DNA of 55,843 nt from an uncultured Bacteroidales bacterium (GTDB lineage Bacteria > Bacteroidota > Bacteroidia > Bacteroidales > F082): NCBI GenBank assembly GCA_900318465.1, contig ONKQ01000013.1:1-55843 (forward strand). The letters are read 5' to 3'. Positions 33,970-41,976 of this stretch are shown in pieces (position 1 is the stretch's first letter; each line of letters opens with the position of its first letter). The notes beneath the pieces are model-generated. The model worked only from the letters and a program-made list of their open reading frames with translations. It was not told where the DNA came from and searched no databases. The position numbers were made by a program, and so were the translations under genes.

Positions 33970-35550
33970 ATGGAGAAATTATTGCTTTTAGGCGATGAGG
34001 CCATTGCACAGGGCTTCATCGACGCAGGCGGCTCGGCCATCAACAGCTATCCGGGCACGCCTTCAACCCAAATCACAGAGTATGTCATCAACTCGAAACA
34101 GGCCAAGGAACTCGGTGTGATCGCCAACTGGTGCGCCAACGAGAAGACTGCCCTTGAGGCCTCCATCGGCGTGGCCTACGCCGGCAAACGCGCCATGACT
34201 TGCATGAAGCATGTGGGTCTTAACGTTTGCGGCGACCCCTTCATGAACGCTGCCATCATCGGCACGAAGGGCGTTCTCGTCGTGGTGGCCGACGACCCGA
34301 GCATGTTCTCGTCGCAAGACGAACAAGACAGCCGTTTTTACGGTCACTGGGCCATGATTCCCATGCTGGAACCCTCCAACCAACAGGAGGCTTACGACAT
34401 GGTTCATTACGGCTTCGAACTCAGCGAGCAACTCGGCACGCCAGTGCTCTACCGCATCCCGACCCGTTTGGCCCACAGCCGCGCTGGTGTGGTGCGCAAG
34501 CCCGTCCGTCCGCAAAACGAACTCACCGAGCCCGCTGATGCCAAGTCGTTTGTGCTGCTTCCGGCCAATGCCAAGCGCCTTTATCGCGACCTCATCGACA
34601 AGCAACCTAAGTTCACGGAGGCTTCCGAGACTTCGGGCTTCAACAAGTACATTGACGGTTCGAAGAAGAACATTGGTATCATCACCACGGGTATTGCCTA
34701 TAACTATCTGATGGAGAACTTCCCCGATGGCAAATGCCCCTATCCCGTTGTCAAAGTGACACAATATCCGCTGCCTTACGACATGATTAATAAGTTGTAC
34801 GACGAGTGCGACGAAATCCTTGTCCTCGAAGATGGCCAGCCGTTTGTTGAGGAGCACATCAAGGGCTTCCTCGGCAAGGGCAAGAACGTGATGGGTCGTT
34901 TGGACGAGACCATCCGCCGCGATGGTGAACTGAACGCCGAAAAGGTAGCCAAGGCTCTCGGCATGGACGTGCCTTCATTATATAAGGTGCCGGAGGTGGT
35001 CACCAACCGTCCGCCTGCGCTTTGCCAAGGCTGTCCGCACGTCGACAGTTATAACGCTCTGAACGAAGTGATGGCCAACCACAAGGGAGGCAAGGTGTTT
35101 GGCGACATTGGTTGCTACACTTTGGGCTTCAACATGGGTGCCATCAACACCACTGTGTGCATGGGTGCCTCCATCACCATGGCCAAGGGTGCCAGCGAAG
35201 TGGGTATCTTCCCGAGCGTGGCGGTCATCGGCGACGGCACCTTCGGCCATAGCGGCCTGACGGGCCTCATGGACTGCGTCAACGAGAAGGCCAATGTCGT
35301 GGTCATGATTCTCGACAACGACATCACCGCCATGACGGGCGGCCAGCCTTCGTCGGCACACAACAAGATTCGCCGCATTTGCGAAGGCCTTGGCGTGGAG
35401 CCTGAACATATCCGCGACATCGTCCCGCTGCCCAAGAACCACGAAGAGAACGTGAAAATCATCGAGGAAGAGGTGAACTACAATGGCGTGTCGGTCATCA
35501 TCCCGCACCGCACCTGCATCGTGGAATTGAAGAAACACATGAAGAAGTAA
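33970..35550 (+). CDS. iorA: indolepyruvate ferredoxin oxidoreductase, alpha subunit
   Basis: 526 residues from ATG 33970; an upstream TTG is less likely. N-terminal pyrimidine-binding domain: INSYPGTPSTQITEYV, then NEKTALEASIGVAYAGKRAM. Middle transketolase-C-like domain around PYPVVKVTQYPLPYD. C-terminal TPP-binding domain: PALCQGCPHVDSY, DIGCYTLGF, and the TPP motif VIGDGTFGHSGLTGLMD...DN. With the beta subunit it oxidises aryl pyruvates (from Trp, Phe, Tyr) to aryl-acyl-CoA, reducing ferredoxin. It lacks a C-terminal 2x[4Fe-4S] domain, as do many Bacteroidota forms. The beta gene follows after a 142-nt repeat-filled gap. Confidence 0.93.
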   Translation: MEKLLLLGDEAIAQGFIDAGGSAINSYPGTPSTQITEYVINSKQAKELGVIANWCANEKTALEASIGVAYAGKRAMTCMKHVGLNVCGDPFMNAAIIGTKGVLVVVADDPSMFSSQDEQDSRFYGHWAMIPMLEPSNQQEAYDMVHYGFELSEQLGTPVLYRIPTRLAHSRAGVVRKPVRPQNELTEPADAKSFVLLPANAKRLYRDLIDKQPKFTEASETSGFNKYIDGSKKNIGIITTGIAYNYLMENFPDGKCPYPVVKVTQYPLPYDMINKLYDECDEILVLEDGQPFVEEHIKGFLGKGKNVMGRLDETIRRDGELNAEKVAKALGMDVPSLYKVPEVVTNRPPALCQGCPHVDSYNALNEVMANHKGGKVFGDIGCYTLGFNMGAINTTVCMGASITMAKGASEVGIFPSVAVIGDGTFGHSGLTGLMDCVNEKANVVVMILDNDITAMTGGQPSSAHNKIRRICEGLGVEPEHIRDIVPLPKNHEENVKIIEEEVNYNGVSVIIPHRTCIVELKKHMKK

Positions 35551-35555
35551 CTATG

Positions 35556-35656
35556 GCCTATAGCCAATGGCCAATGGCTCGCTTCAACTAAAGGTTGGGA
35601 CTTCGCCCCTTGGGTGAAAAAAGCCATGGGCCATAAGCCATGAACCATAGGCCAAT
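35556..35656. repeat. imperfect palindrome ATGGCCTATAGCC between iorA and iorB
   Basis: ATGGCCTATAGCCAATGGCC on the left and GGGCCATAAGCCATGAACC on the right are inverted copies around a GGTTGGGACTTCGCCCC core. It is a dispersed-repeat-like insertion that separates two genes that are usually closely coupled. Confidence 0.65.
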
Positions 35657-35692
35657 CAACAATTAAACAATTAAACAGTAAACATTTCAACA

Positions 35693-36262
35693 ATGAAAAA
35701 AGACATAGTATTATGCGGCGTGGGTGGCGACGGCATCGTTTCGGTGGCCAAAATCATCTCTGACGCTGCCTTGAATATGGGCATGAACCTGAAACAGAGC
35801 GAAATCCACGGAATGTCGCAGCGCGGCGGCTCGGTGTTCTCGCACCTTCGCATCTCCGACAACGAGATTTTCGCCGACGTCATTCCCGAAGGTCAGGCCG
35901 ACATCATCCTCTCTTCCGAGCCGATGGAAGCCTTGCGTTATCTGCCTTGGCTGAGCAAAGAAGGCTGGGTCATCACCAACAACGACCCCTTCATCAACAT
36001 CGCCAACTATCCTGATATGGAACTGATTAACGCCGAATTGGGTAAGTTGGAGCATGTGGTTTCCTTCAACGCCAACGAAATCGCAAAGCAACTCAAAGCC
36101 CGTTCCAATATGGTGCTGTTGGGTGCCACGGTGCCTTATCTCGGCATCTCGATGGAGAAGGTCGAGGAGGCCATTGCCCACATCTTCGGCAAGAAAGGCC
36201 AAGAGGTCGTCGACCTCAACATTCAGGCCGTGAGCGCCGGTTACGAGCAGGCTACAAAGTAA
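35693..36262 (+). CDS. iorB: indolepyruvate ferredoxin oxidoreductase, beta subunit
   Basis: 189 residues, full length for the gamma-type domain of the 2-oxoacid:ferredoxin oxidoreductases. GVGGDGIVSVAKIISDAALN, KQSEIHGMSQRGGSVFSHLR and DIILSSEPMEALRYLPWL are family signatures. It is the partner of IorA upstream and supplies the ferredoxin-coupled half of aryl pyruvate oxidation. A hairpin terminator follows its stop codon. Confidence 0.93.
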   Translation: MKKDIVLCGVGGDGIVSVAKIISDAALNMGMNLKQSEIHGMSQRGGSVFSHLRISDNEIFADVIPEGQADIILSSEPMEALRYLPWLSKEGWVITNNDPFINIANYPDMELINAELGKLEHVVSFNANEIAKQLKARSNMVLLGATVPYLGISMEKVEEAIAHIFGKKGQEVVDLNIQAVSAGYEQATK

Positions 36263-36281
36263 GTCTTGCAGCCATCAAAAG

Positions 36282-36314
36282 AAAAGAGCCTGTCGCTAAG
36301 CGTCGGGCTCTTTT
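36282..36314. terminator. terminator after iorB, shared with the convergent gene
   Basis: AAAAGAGCC (36282-36290) and GGCTCTTTT (36306-36314) form a 9-bp stem followed by T residues. On the other strand it overlaps the last codons of the gene at 36296. Confidence 0.8.
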
Positions 36315-36832
36315 TCTGTTTGTACTTGTGGGGTCGCCGTTTCTTCAGTCGCCTCAGGTTTTTCCTCCGTCTCTTTGACTTCCTCCAAAGTGAACTTTCC
36401 TTCTTTGAACCTGATTTTCTTCTTCACCCGCAAAGGCGCAATTATCAGCACCATCAGGGCTTCGAGAGCATACTTCAGCCACGGGACCAACCCCGTGACG
36501 ATGAACTGGAACACGATGAGTAGGATGGAGGCACTGACGAAGAACGCCTTGCCGTAGCTTTTCTTCCTGAAAATCTGAATCAGGCTGAACACCAAAAGGA
36601 AAGACAACGCCAATTGGATCATCTGCACCACAAACTCTTGCGAGCTCAAGGCCATTTTGCCTTGGTTGAAATAGTAGGTGTCGAAGTAATAGCGTCTGTA
36701 CACCAAAGTGACGATTTCGAAGACGAGCAGCAGGCCATAATAGGTGATGGCAAAGGTGGCCGCAAGCTTCATGGCTAATGTCAACTCGGGCTTCAGGTTG
36801 AAGATTTTTCCTTCGGTGGACTTCCTGCTCAT
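36296..36832 (-). CDS. membrane protein of unknown function
   Basis: 178 residues. Four hydrophobic stretches: LAATFAITYYGLLLVFEIV, VVQMIQLALSFLLVFSLIQ, AFFVSASILLIVFQFIV and LEALMVLIIAPL. A cytoplasmic acidic tail follows, rich in Glu/Thr/Pro (EETATPQVQTEKEPD). No family recognised. Its ATG overlaps the stop of the upstream membrane-protein gene by 4 nt (ATGA), so the two are co-translated and may form one complex. The tail codons run into the shared terminator. Confidence 0.7.
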   Translation of the reverse strand: MSRKSTEGKIFNLKPELTLAMKLAATFAITYYGLLLVFEIVTLVYRRYYFDTYYFNQGKMALSSQEFVVQMIQLALSFLLVFSLIQIFRKKSYGKAFFVSASILLIVFQFIVTGLVPWLKYALEALMVLIIAPLRVKKKIRFKEGKFTLEEVKETEEKPEATEETATPQVQTEKEPDA

Positions 36833-37356
36833 GGTTGGTCAAGGTTTTGAGGCAAATTGTCTGACGTTTCCATCCTCTTGAAATACAGATAGTAAAGCAG
36901 GATGAAGATTAAAGTGAGTAACAGTTCGGAAGCGAAATTAGACTGAGGTTGTTTGGGATAAAGGTAAACCGAGGCGTTGATGAGCATGAGAATCTGTGAG
37001 ACGGCATAGATATGAAGCCCAGTTTTGTTGCCCTTGAACATCCGTATCACGCCCACCAATGAACCGACAAACAATATCAGCTGAAACAGCCAATATTTTG
37101 GGTCGATTTGGGCCATTATCTTCATGCCGTCCATCGCCATCTGCATTTGTTCCTCGCCAAGAAGGGCAGAGTAGGAGGTCATCATTCCCTCAACCTGACC
37201 GTTTTTCATCATCTCAACCATGATCGGTGACATGAGATACATGACTAATGAGCTGATGATGTTCCAGAAGGCATTGAGGAACGACAGCACAAGGAGGATG
37301 GTCATGCCCGTGGGGCGTTTCTTGGGTTGAATTTGGGTTGTATTGTCCATTTTCAT
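36829..37356 (-). CDS. membrane protein of unknown function
   Basis: 175 residues from MKMDNTTQIQPKKRP. A longer in-frame start would translate the adjoining GGGCGGAC palindrome, so it is rejected. It has four hydrophobic segments (GMTILLVLSFLNAFWNIISS, YWLFQLILFVGSLVGVI, IYAVSQILMLINASVYL, SELLLTLIFILLYYLYF). Between the first two lies a Met-rich helical loop (MVEMMKNGQVEGMMTSYSAL). No family recognised. It is translationally coupled to the next membrane-protein gene. Confidence 0.7.
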   Translation of the reverse strand: MKMDNTTQIQPKKRPTGMTILLVLSFLNAFWNIISSLVMYLMSPIMVEMMKNGQVEGMMTSYSALLGEEQMQMAMDGMKIMAQIDPKYWLFQLILFVGSLVGVIRMFKGNKTGLHIYAVSQILMLINASVYLYPKQPQSNFASELLLTLIFILLYYLYFKRMETSDNLPQNLDQP

Positions 37357-37429
37357 AGGGGCGGACCCGTGTGTCCGCCCTTTATTTGTCGGTTTTTGTT
37401 TTAGGGCGGACACATGGGTCCGCCCCTAC
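37357..37429. repeat. GGGGCGGACCCGTG palindromic repeat, copy left of hutH
   Basis: GGGGCGGACCCGTGTGTCC and its inverted arm GGACACATGGGTCCGCCCC border a T-rich centre, giving a long hairpin. A nearly identical element lies at 38971-39100, so the two copies flank hutH. Confidence 0.85.
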
Positions 37430-37430
37430 A

Positions 37431-38942
37431 TTATTCGTTTTTCAAATCATCAAATGCCAACGGGTAATTCTTCACGAAATCAACGGATTTGGCAATTTCG
37501 GTGTACATCACCTTGTCGATGCGCACAAATTCCACCACTTTGCGGTATTCGGCGACGAACTTCTCAATGCAAGGCGACGACTTCAGCGGACGGCGGAACT
37601 CCAAGGCTTGTGTGGCGTTGAACAATTCGATGGCCAACACGCGCTCCAAGTTTTCGGCCACACGCAAGGCCTTTGTGGCGGCATTGGCACCCATACTGAC
37701 GTGGTCTTCCTGACCTTGCGACGACTCGATGCTATCCACCGAGGCGGGCGTGCAGAGTTGCTTGCTTTGGCTGACGATGCTCGCGGCGGCGTATTGCGGA
37801 ATCATGAAGCCACTGTTGAGGCCAGGCTCGGCGACCAAGAAGGACGGCAGACCGCGCTTGCCACCAATCAGTTGATAGATACGGCGTTCACTGATGTTGC
37901 CCAACTCAGCCATGGCAATGGCCAAGAAGTCCAAAGTGATGGCCAAAGGCTGGCCGTGGAAGTTGCCCGCGCTGATGACCAAATCCTCATCGGGGAAGAT
38001 GGTCGGGTTGTCGGTGACGGCGTTGATTTCCTCGCTGAACACAGAGGCAACATAGTCGATGGCATCCTTCGAGGCACCATGCACCTGCGGCATACAACGG
38101 AAGGAATAGGGGTCTTGGACGTGTTTCTTCTCCCTGACAATCAGTTCGCTGCCCTTTGTGAACTCGCGTACACGCTTGGCGGTGACGATTTGTCCGTTGT
38201 GGTGGCGGATTTGGTGTACTTGGTCGAAGAAAGGCTCAATTCGACCATCGAAGGCTTCCAAGGAAACCGTACCGATGAGGTCGGCCAAATAGCTGAGGCG
38301 GAAAGCCTTGAGGAGGACGTAGGTGCCGTAACTGCTCATAAATTGTGTGCCATTGAGCAAGGCCAAACCTTCTTTCGATTGCAAGGTGATGGGCTCCCAA
38401 CCAAACTTGTCGAGAATCTGTTGTGCGGGAACGATTTTGCCTTCAAAATGCACCTCGCCCAAGCCGAGCAGAGGCAGCATGAGGTTGGCCAAAGGTGCCA
38501 AGTCGCCGGAAGCGCCGAGCGAGCCTTGGTTGTAGACCACGGGCAGCACATCATTGTTGAAGAAGTCGATGAGGCGCTGGACGGTCACCACCTGCACGCC
38601 GCTGTTGCCGTAACTGAGGCTTTGCACCTTCAGCAAAAGCATCAGTCGGATGATTTCTTCGGGCACCATTTCGCCCGTGCCGCAAGCGTGCGACATGACG
38701 AGGTTTTTCTGTAAGGTGCTCAAATCTTCTTTGGAGATGCTGTGGTCGCAGAGCGAGCCGAAGCCGGTGGTCACGCCGTAGATGGGTTTCTCTGGGTTCT
38801 CCATCTTCTTGTCTAAATAGTCGCGGCATTTTTGGATGCGAGCGATGGCATCGTCCGACAGGGCGAGTTTGTAGCCATTTGTGATTATTTCATTTACTTG
38901 CTTGAATGTCAGTTCTTTGGAACTAATGTAATGCGTTGTCAT
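37431..38942 (-). CDS. hutH: histidine ammonia-lyase family protein
   Basis: 503 residues, normal length. It eliminates ammonia from histidine to give urocanate, using the MIO cofactor formed from Ala144-Ser145-Gly146 in NQGSLGASGDLAPLA. Other signatures: YGVTTGFGSL (Tyr55), NPEKP, QDPYSFRCMPQVHGA, and SGQGQEDHVS-like SSQGQEDHVSMGANA. No other histidine-degradation genes (hutU, hutI) are nearby; hisS follows. Phenylalanine or tyrosine ammonia-lyase activity cannot be ruled out by sequence alone, though the usual HAL residues appear to be present. The gene is bracketed by two copies of a GGGCGGAC palindrome. Confidence 0.88.
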   Translation of the reverse strand: MTTHYISSKELTFKQVNEIITNGYKLALSDDAIARIQKCRDYLDKKMENPEKPIYGVTTGFGSLCDHSISKEDLSTLQKNLVMSHACGTGEMVPEEIIRLMLLLKVQSLSYGNSGVQVVTVQRLIDFFNNDVLPVVYNQGSLGASGDLAPLANLMLPLLGLGEVHFEGKIVPAQQILDKFGWEPITLQSKEGLALLNGTQFMSSYGTYVLLKAFRLSYLADLIGTVSLEAFDGRIEPFFDQVHQIRHHNGQIVTAKRVREFTKGSELIVREKKHVQDPYSFRCMPQVHGASKDAIDYVASVFSEEINAVTDNPTIFPDEDLVISAGNFHGQPLAITLDFLAIAMAELGNISERRIYQLIGGKRGLPSFLVAEPGLNSGFMIPQYAAASIVSQSKQLCTPASVDSIESSQGQEDHVSMGANAATKALRVAENLERVLAIELFNATQALEFRRPLKSSPCIEKFVAEYRKVVEFVRIDKVMYTEIAKSVDFVKNYPLAFDDLKNE

Positions 38943-38970
38943 ATTGTTGATTGTTTAATTTGTTGTCCCT

Positions 38971-39100
38971 GTAGGGGCGGACCCGTGTGTCCGCCCTTTT
39001 GGATATTTGTATTTGTTGTTTGTTTCTTTTGCGGCCATGTGTCCGCCCTTTTGAATCTTATGTTTTTGTTTTTAGGGCGGACACATGGGTCCGCCCCTAC
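38971..39100. repeat. GGGGCGGACCCGTG palindromic repeat, copy right of hutH
   Basis: GTAGGGGCGGACCCGTGTG at 38971 and ACATGGGTCCGCCCCTAC ending at 39100 are inverted arms. A partial third arm GGCCATGTGTCCGCCC sits between them, so one element may have inserted into another. It matches the copy at 37357-37429. Confidence 0.85.
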
Positions 39101-39102
39101 GG

Positions 39103-40461
39103 TTATTTCATTATCGTTTCCACCAATTTATTCGCTTCCACGGTTTCCTGTGTGCCTTCCTTCATCCATTTCACGGTGAATTTCCCCTCGGCCACCTCTT
39201 GTTCGCCGGCAATGACGACAATCGGGATGGCGCGTTGGTTGGCATATTTCATCTGTTTCTGGATTTTGGCAGCGTCGGGGTAGATTTCCGCGTTGATGCC
39301 GTGCTTGCGCACTTGGTTGAGGTATTTCAGGCAATACTTTTCCTCGTTCTTGCCGAAATTCAGGAAGATGACCTTCGTGCTTTCCGACATGGTTTCGGGG
39401 AAGAGGTTCAAGCCTTCGAGCACGTCATAGATGCGGTCGGCACCGAAACTGATGCCCACGCCCGATACATTCGGCAGGCCGAAAATGCCCGTGAGGTTGT
39501 CGTAGCGACCGCCGCCAGAGATGCTGCCCATCAGGAAGTCGTTGGCCTTCACCTCGAAGATGGCGCCGGTGTAATAGTTCAAGCCACGGGCCAAGGTGAG
39601 GTCAAGTTCGGTGGTGATGCCGAGTTCCATGTCGTCGATGTAGTCGAACAGGATTTCCAATTCCTCGATGCCTTTCTGGCCTATTTCGTTGTCCAACAAG
39701 GGTTTCAGTTGCGCCAATTTTTCTCTCGTGTCTCCTTTCATAAAGAGGATGGGCTGGAGTTTGTCGATGGCGGCTTGCTCCAAACCTTTCTCGGCCAATT
39801 CCGCATTGACGGCCTCGATGCCGATTTTGTCAAGTTTGTCAATCGCAACTGTAATGTCTACCAAAGCGTCAGGCTTGCCGATGTATTCAGCGATGCCCGC
39901 CAAGACTTTTCGGTTGTTGATTTTCAACGTCACCCTGATTTTCAAGGCGTTGAAGACCTCGTCCACGATTTGTACCAATTCGGCTTCGTTCAACAAGGAA
40001 TCGCTGCCGATAATGTCCACGTCGCATTGGTAAAACTCGCGGTAACGGCCTTTTTGCGGACGGTCGGCGCGCCAAACGGGTTGGATTTGGTAGCGCTTGA
40101 AGGGGAAGGCGATTTGGTCGCGATACATGGTGACGAACCTTGCGAAGGGCACGGTCAAGTCGTAGCGCAGGCCCTTTTCTGAAATTTTGCTCACCAATTT
40201 CAACGATTCAAGCGGCTCGCCGTTTTGCTCCACGCCGCTCATGAAGTCGCCGCTATTGAGCACACGGAAGAGGAGCTTGTCGCCCTCGTCGCCGTACTTG
40301 CCCAAAAGGGTGCTGAGGTTTTCCATCGAAGGGGTCTCAATCGGTTGGAAACCAAAGCGTTTGAACACGGTTTTAATCGTGTCGAAGATATAATTTCGGC
40401 GCACCATAACCTCTGGTAAGAAGTCGCGTGTGCCTTTGGGTATGCTGGGTTTTTGTGCCAT
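39103..40461 (-). CDS. hisS: histidyl-tRNA synthetase
   Basis: 452 residues, class II aminoacyl-tRNA synthetase charging tRNA-His. The N-terminal KGTRDFLP, motif 2 region [14 protein letters not shown], the HisA motif [15 protein letters not shown], motif 3 [14 protein letters not shown]...GISFGADRI, and a C-terminal anticodon-binding domain ([18 protein letters not shown]) are all present. Its stop is 2 nt past the palindromic repeat block. It is separated from hutH by that repeat. Confidence 0.97.
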   Translation of the reverse strand: MAQKPSIPKGTRDFLPEVMVRRNYIFDTIKTVFKRFGFQPIETPSMENLSTLLGKYGDEGDKLLFRVLNSGDFMSGVEQNGEPLESLKLVSKISEKGLRYDLTVPFARFVTMYRDQIAFPFKRYQIQPVWRADRPQKGRYREFYQCDVDIIGSDSLLNEAELVQIVDEVFNALKIRVTLKINNRKVLAGIAEYIGKPDALVDITVAIDKLDKIGIEAVNAELAEKGLEQAAIDKLQPILFMKGDTREKLAQLKPLLDNEIGQKGIEELEILFDYIDDMELGITTELDLTLARGLNYYTGAIFEVKANDFLMGSISGGGRYDNLTGIFGLPNVSGVGISFGADRIYDVLEGLNLFPETMSESTKVIFLNFGKNEEKYCLKYLNQVRKHGINAEIYPDAAKIQKQMKYANQRAIPIVVIAGEQEVAEGKFTVKWMKEGTQETVEANKLVETIMK

Positions 40462-40476
40462 TATGCTGTGTTTTTT

Positions 40477-41889
40477 TTAGTCTAATTCAAAAGTTTCTCC
40501 TGGTTTTGGTCTGACGATGTTGTCCCAACCGGCTTTTCTGAGTTGCTTTTCGTAAAACTCCTGCGCATCGGGGTCGCCGTGCACGAGGAAGGTCTTCTTG
40601 ACTTTGGTGGGGTCTTGACAGTTCAGGTAGTTGATCATCTCCTTATAGTCGCCGTGTCCGCTGAAGGCGTCGATTTCATAGATGTCGGACAACACCTTGT
40701 GCTCCATGCCGAAGATGGAAACGGTGAACGGACGTGGCTCAGCCAAAAGTTTGGCACCCAAAGTGGTGGGAGCGCAATAGCCTATGGCGAGGATGCTGTT
40801 GTTGGGATTGTCGATGCTGTTGGCGATGTGGTGCTTCACGCGGCCAGCCTCCATCATGCCCGATGCCGATATGATGATGCAGGGTTGCTTGGTGGCATTG
40901 AGCGCTTTCGACTGGTTGATGTCGCGCACGAAGGTGAGTCCGTTGAAGCCGAAAGGGTCGGGGTCGTATTCGATGACGTCTTGCACGTTGTCGTTGAAGA
41001 GGTCGACGTGCATACGGAAAATCTCGGTGGCGTTGACGGCCAAGGGACTGTCGACGTATACGGGGATTTTCTCGGGCAACTTGCCATCATTGTAGAAGTT
41101 GTTCAGCAAGTAGACGATTTCCTGGGTGCGGCTCACGGCAAACGAAGGGATGATGAGTTTGCCGCGTTTCTCTACACAGGTGTGGTAGATAATCTCCAAG
41201 AGCTGCTGCTCGGCATTGATGCGGTCGCTGTGCAATCGGTTGCCGTAGGTCGACTCGGTGATGAGATAGTCGCAGTGCGGGAAAGGCTCAGGTGAGCGCA
41301 GCAGGTAGCTCGACTCGCGCCCGATGTCGCCCGTGTAGCCGATGCGGGTCATCTTGCCGCCCTCATCGATTTCGAGGATGGCGCATCCGCTGCCAAGGAG
41401 GTGCCCTGTGTTGTTGAACTTCACCTTGATGTTGTTGTCGAGCATGAGGTAGTGGTTGTAGTTCACCGTGACGAAGAGGTTCATGCTTGCGCGGGCGTCT
41501 TTCTCGGTGTAGATGGGTTCAAGGGCGGGCAACCCCTGCTTGCGGCGTTTCTTATTGAACCATTCCATATCGTTCTCCTGGATGAAACCGCTGTCAGGGA
41601 GCATGATGTTGCAAAGGTCTTGCGTGGCGTTGGTGCAGACCACCGAACCTCTGAAACCCAATTTATAGAAATAAGGTATCAGTCCGCTGTGGTCGATGTG
41701 GGCGTGGGTGAGGATGATATAGTCGATTTCCTTTGGGTCGACCATGATGTTGCGGTTCATGGCGTCGGTTTCGAGGCCCTTGCCTTGGAACATGCCGCAG
41801 TCCAACAGGATTTTCTTGCCGTGGTCGGTGGTAATCAGGTGCTTACTGCCCGTCACCTCTTGGGCTGCACCGATGAATTTGATTTTCAT
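40477..41889 (-). CDS. MBL/beta-CASP RNA metallo-hydrolase
   Basis: 470 residues. Metallo-beta-lactamase motifs: ILTHAHIDHSGLIPYF (HxHxDH), GYTGDIGRES and LITESTYGNRLH. The beta-CASP insert has IIPSFAVSRTQEIVYLL and IIISASGMMEAGRVKHHI, and the closing HGDPDAQEFYEKQL completes the RNA-specific fold. It resembles YSH1/CPSF73-like exonucleases of bacteria that process or degrade RNA in the cytoplasm. Its ATG is 15 nt upstream of a region shared with hisS, so the two may be co-transcribed. Confidence 0.9.
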   Translation of the reverse strand: MKIKFIGAAQEVTGSKHLITTDHGKKILLDCGMFQGKGLETDAMNRNIMVDPKEIDYIILTHAHIDHSGLIPYFYKLGFRGSVVCTNATQDLCNIMLPDSGFIQENDMEWFNKKRRKQGLPALEPIYTEKDARASMNLFVTVNYNHYLMLDNNIKVKFNNTGHLLGSGCAILEIDEGGKMTRIGYTGDIGRESSYLLRSPEPFPHCDYLITESTYGNRLHSDRINAEQQLLEIIYHTCVEKRGKLIIPSFAVSRTQEIVYLLNNFYNDGKLPEKIPVYVDSPLAVNATEIFRMHVDLFNDNVQDVIEYDPDPFGFNGLTFVRDINQSKALNATKQPCIIISASGMMEAGRVKHHIANSIDNPNNSILAIGYCAPTTLGAKLLAEPRPFTVSIFGMEHKVLSDIYEIDAFSGHGDYKEMINYLNCQDPTKVKKTFLVHGDPDAQEFYEKQLRKAGWDNIVRPKPGETFELD

Positions 41890-41976
41890 AGGCTGAAATT
41901 TGCCCCAAAATTAGTAAAAAATAGTGAGGTGGCAATGTTTTGTCACCTCACTTCGTGAATTTGCAGAAAAACTTTC

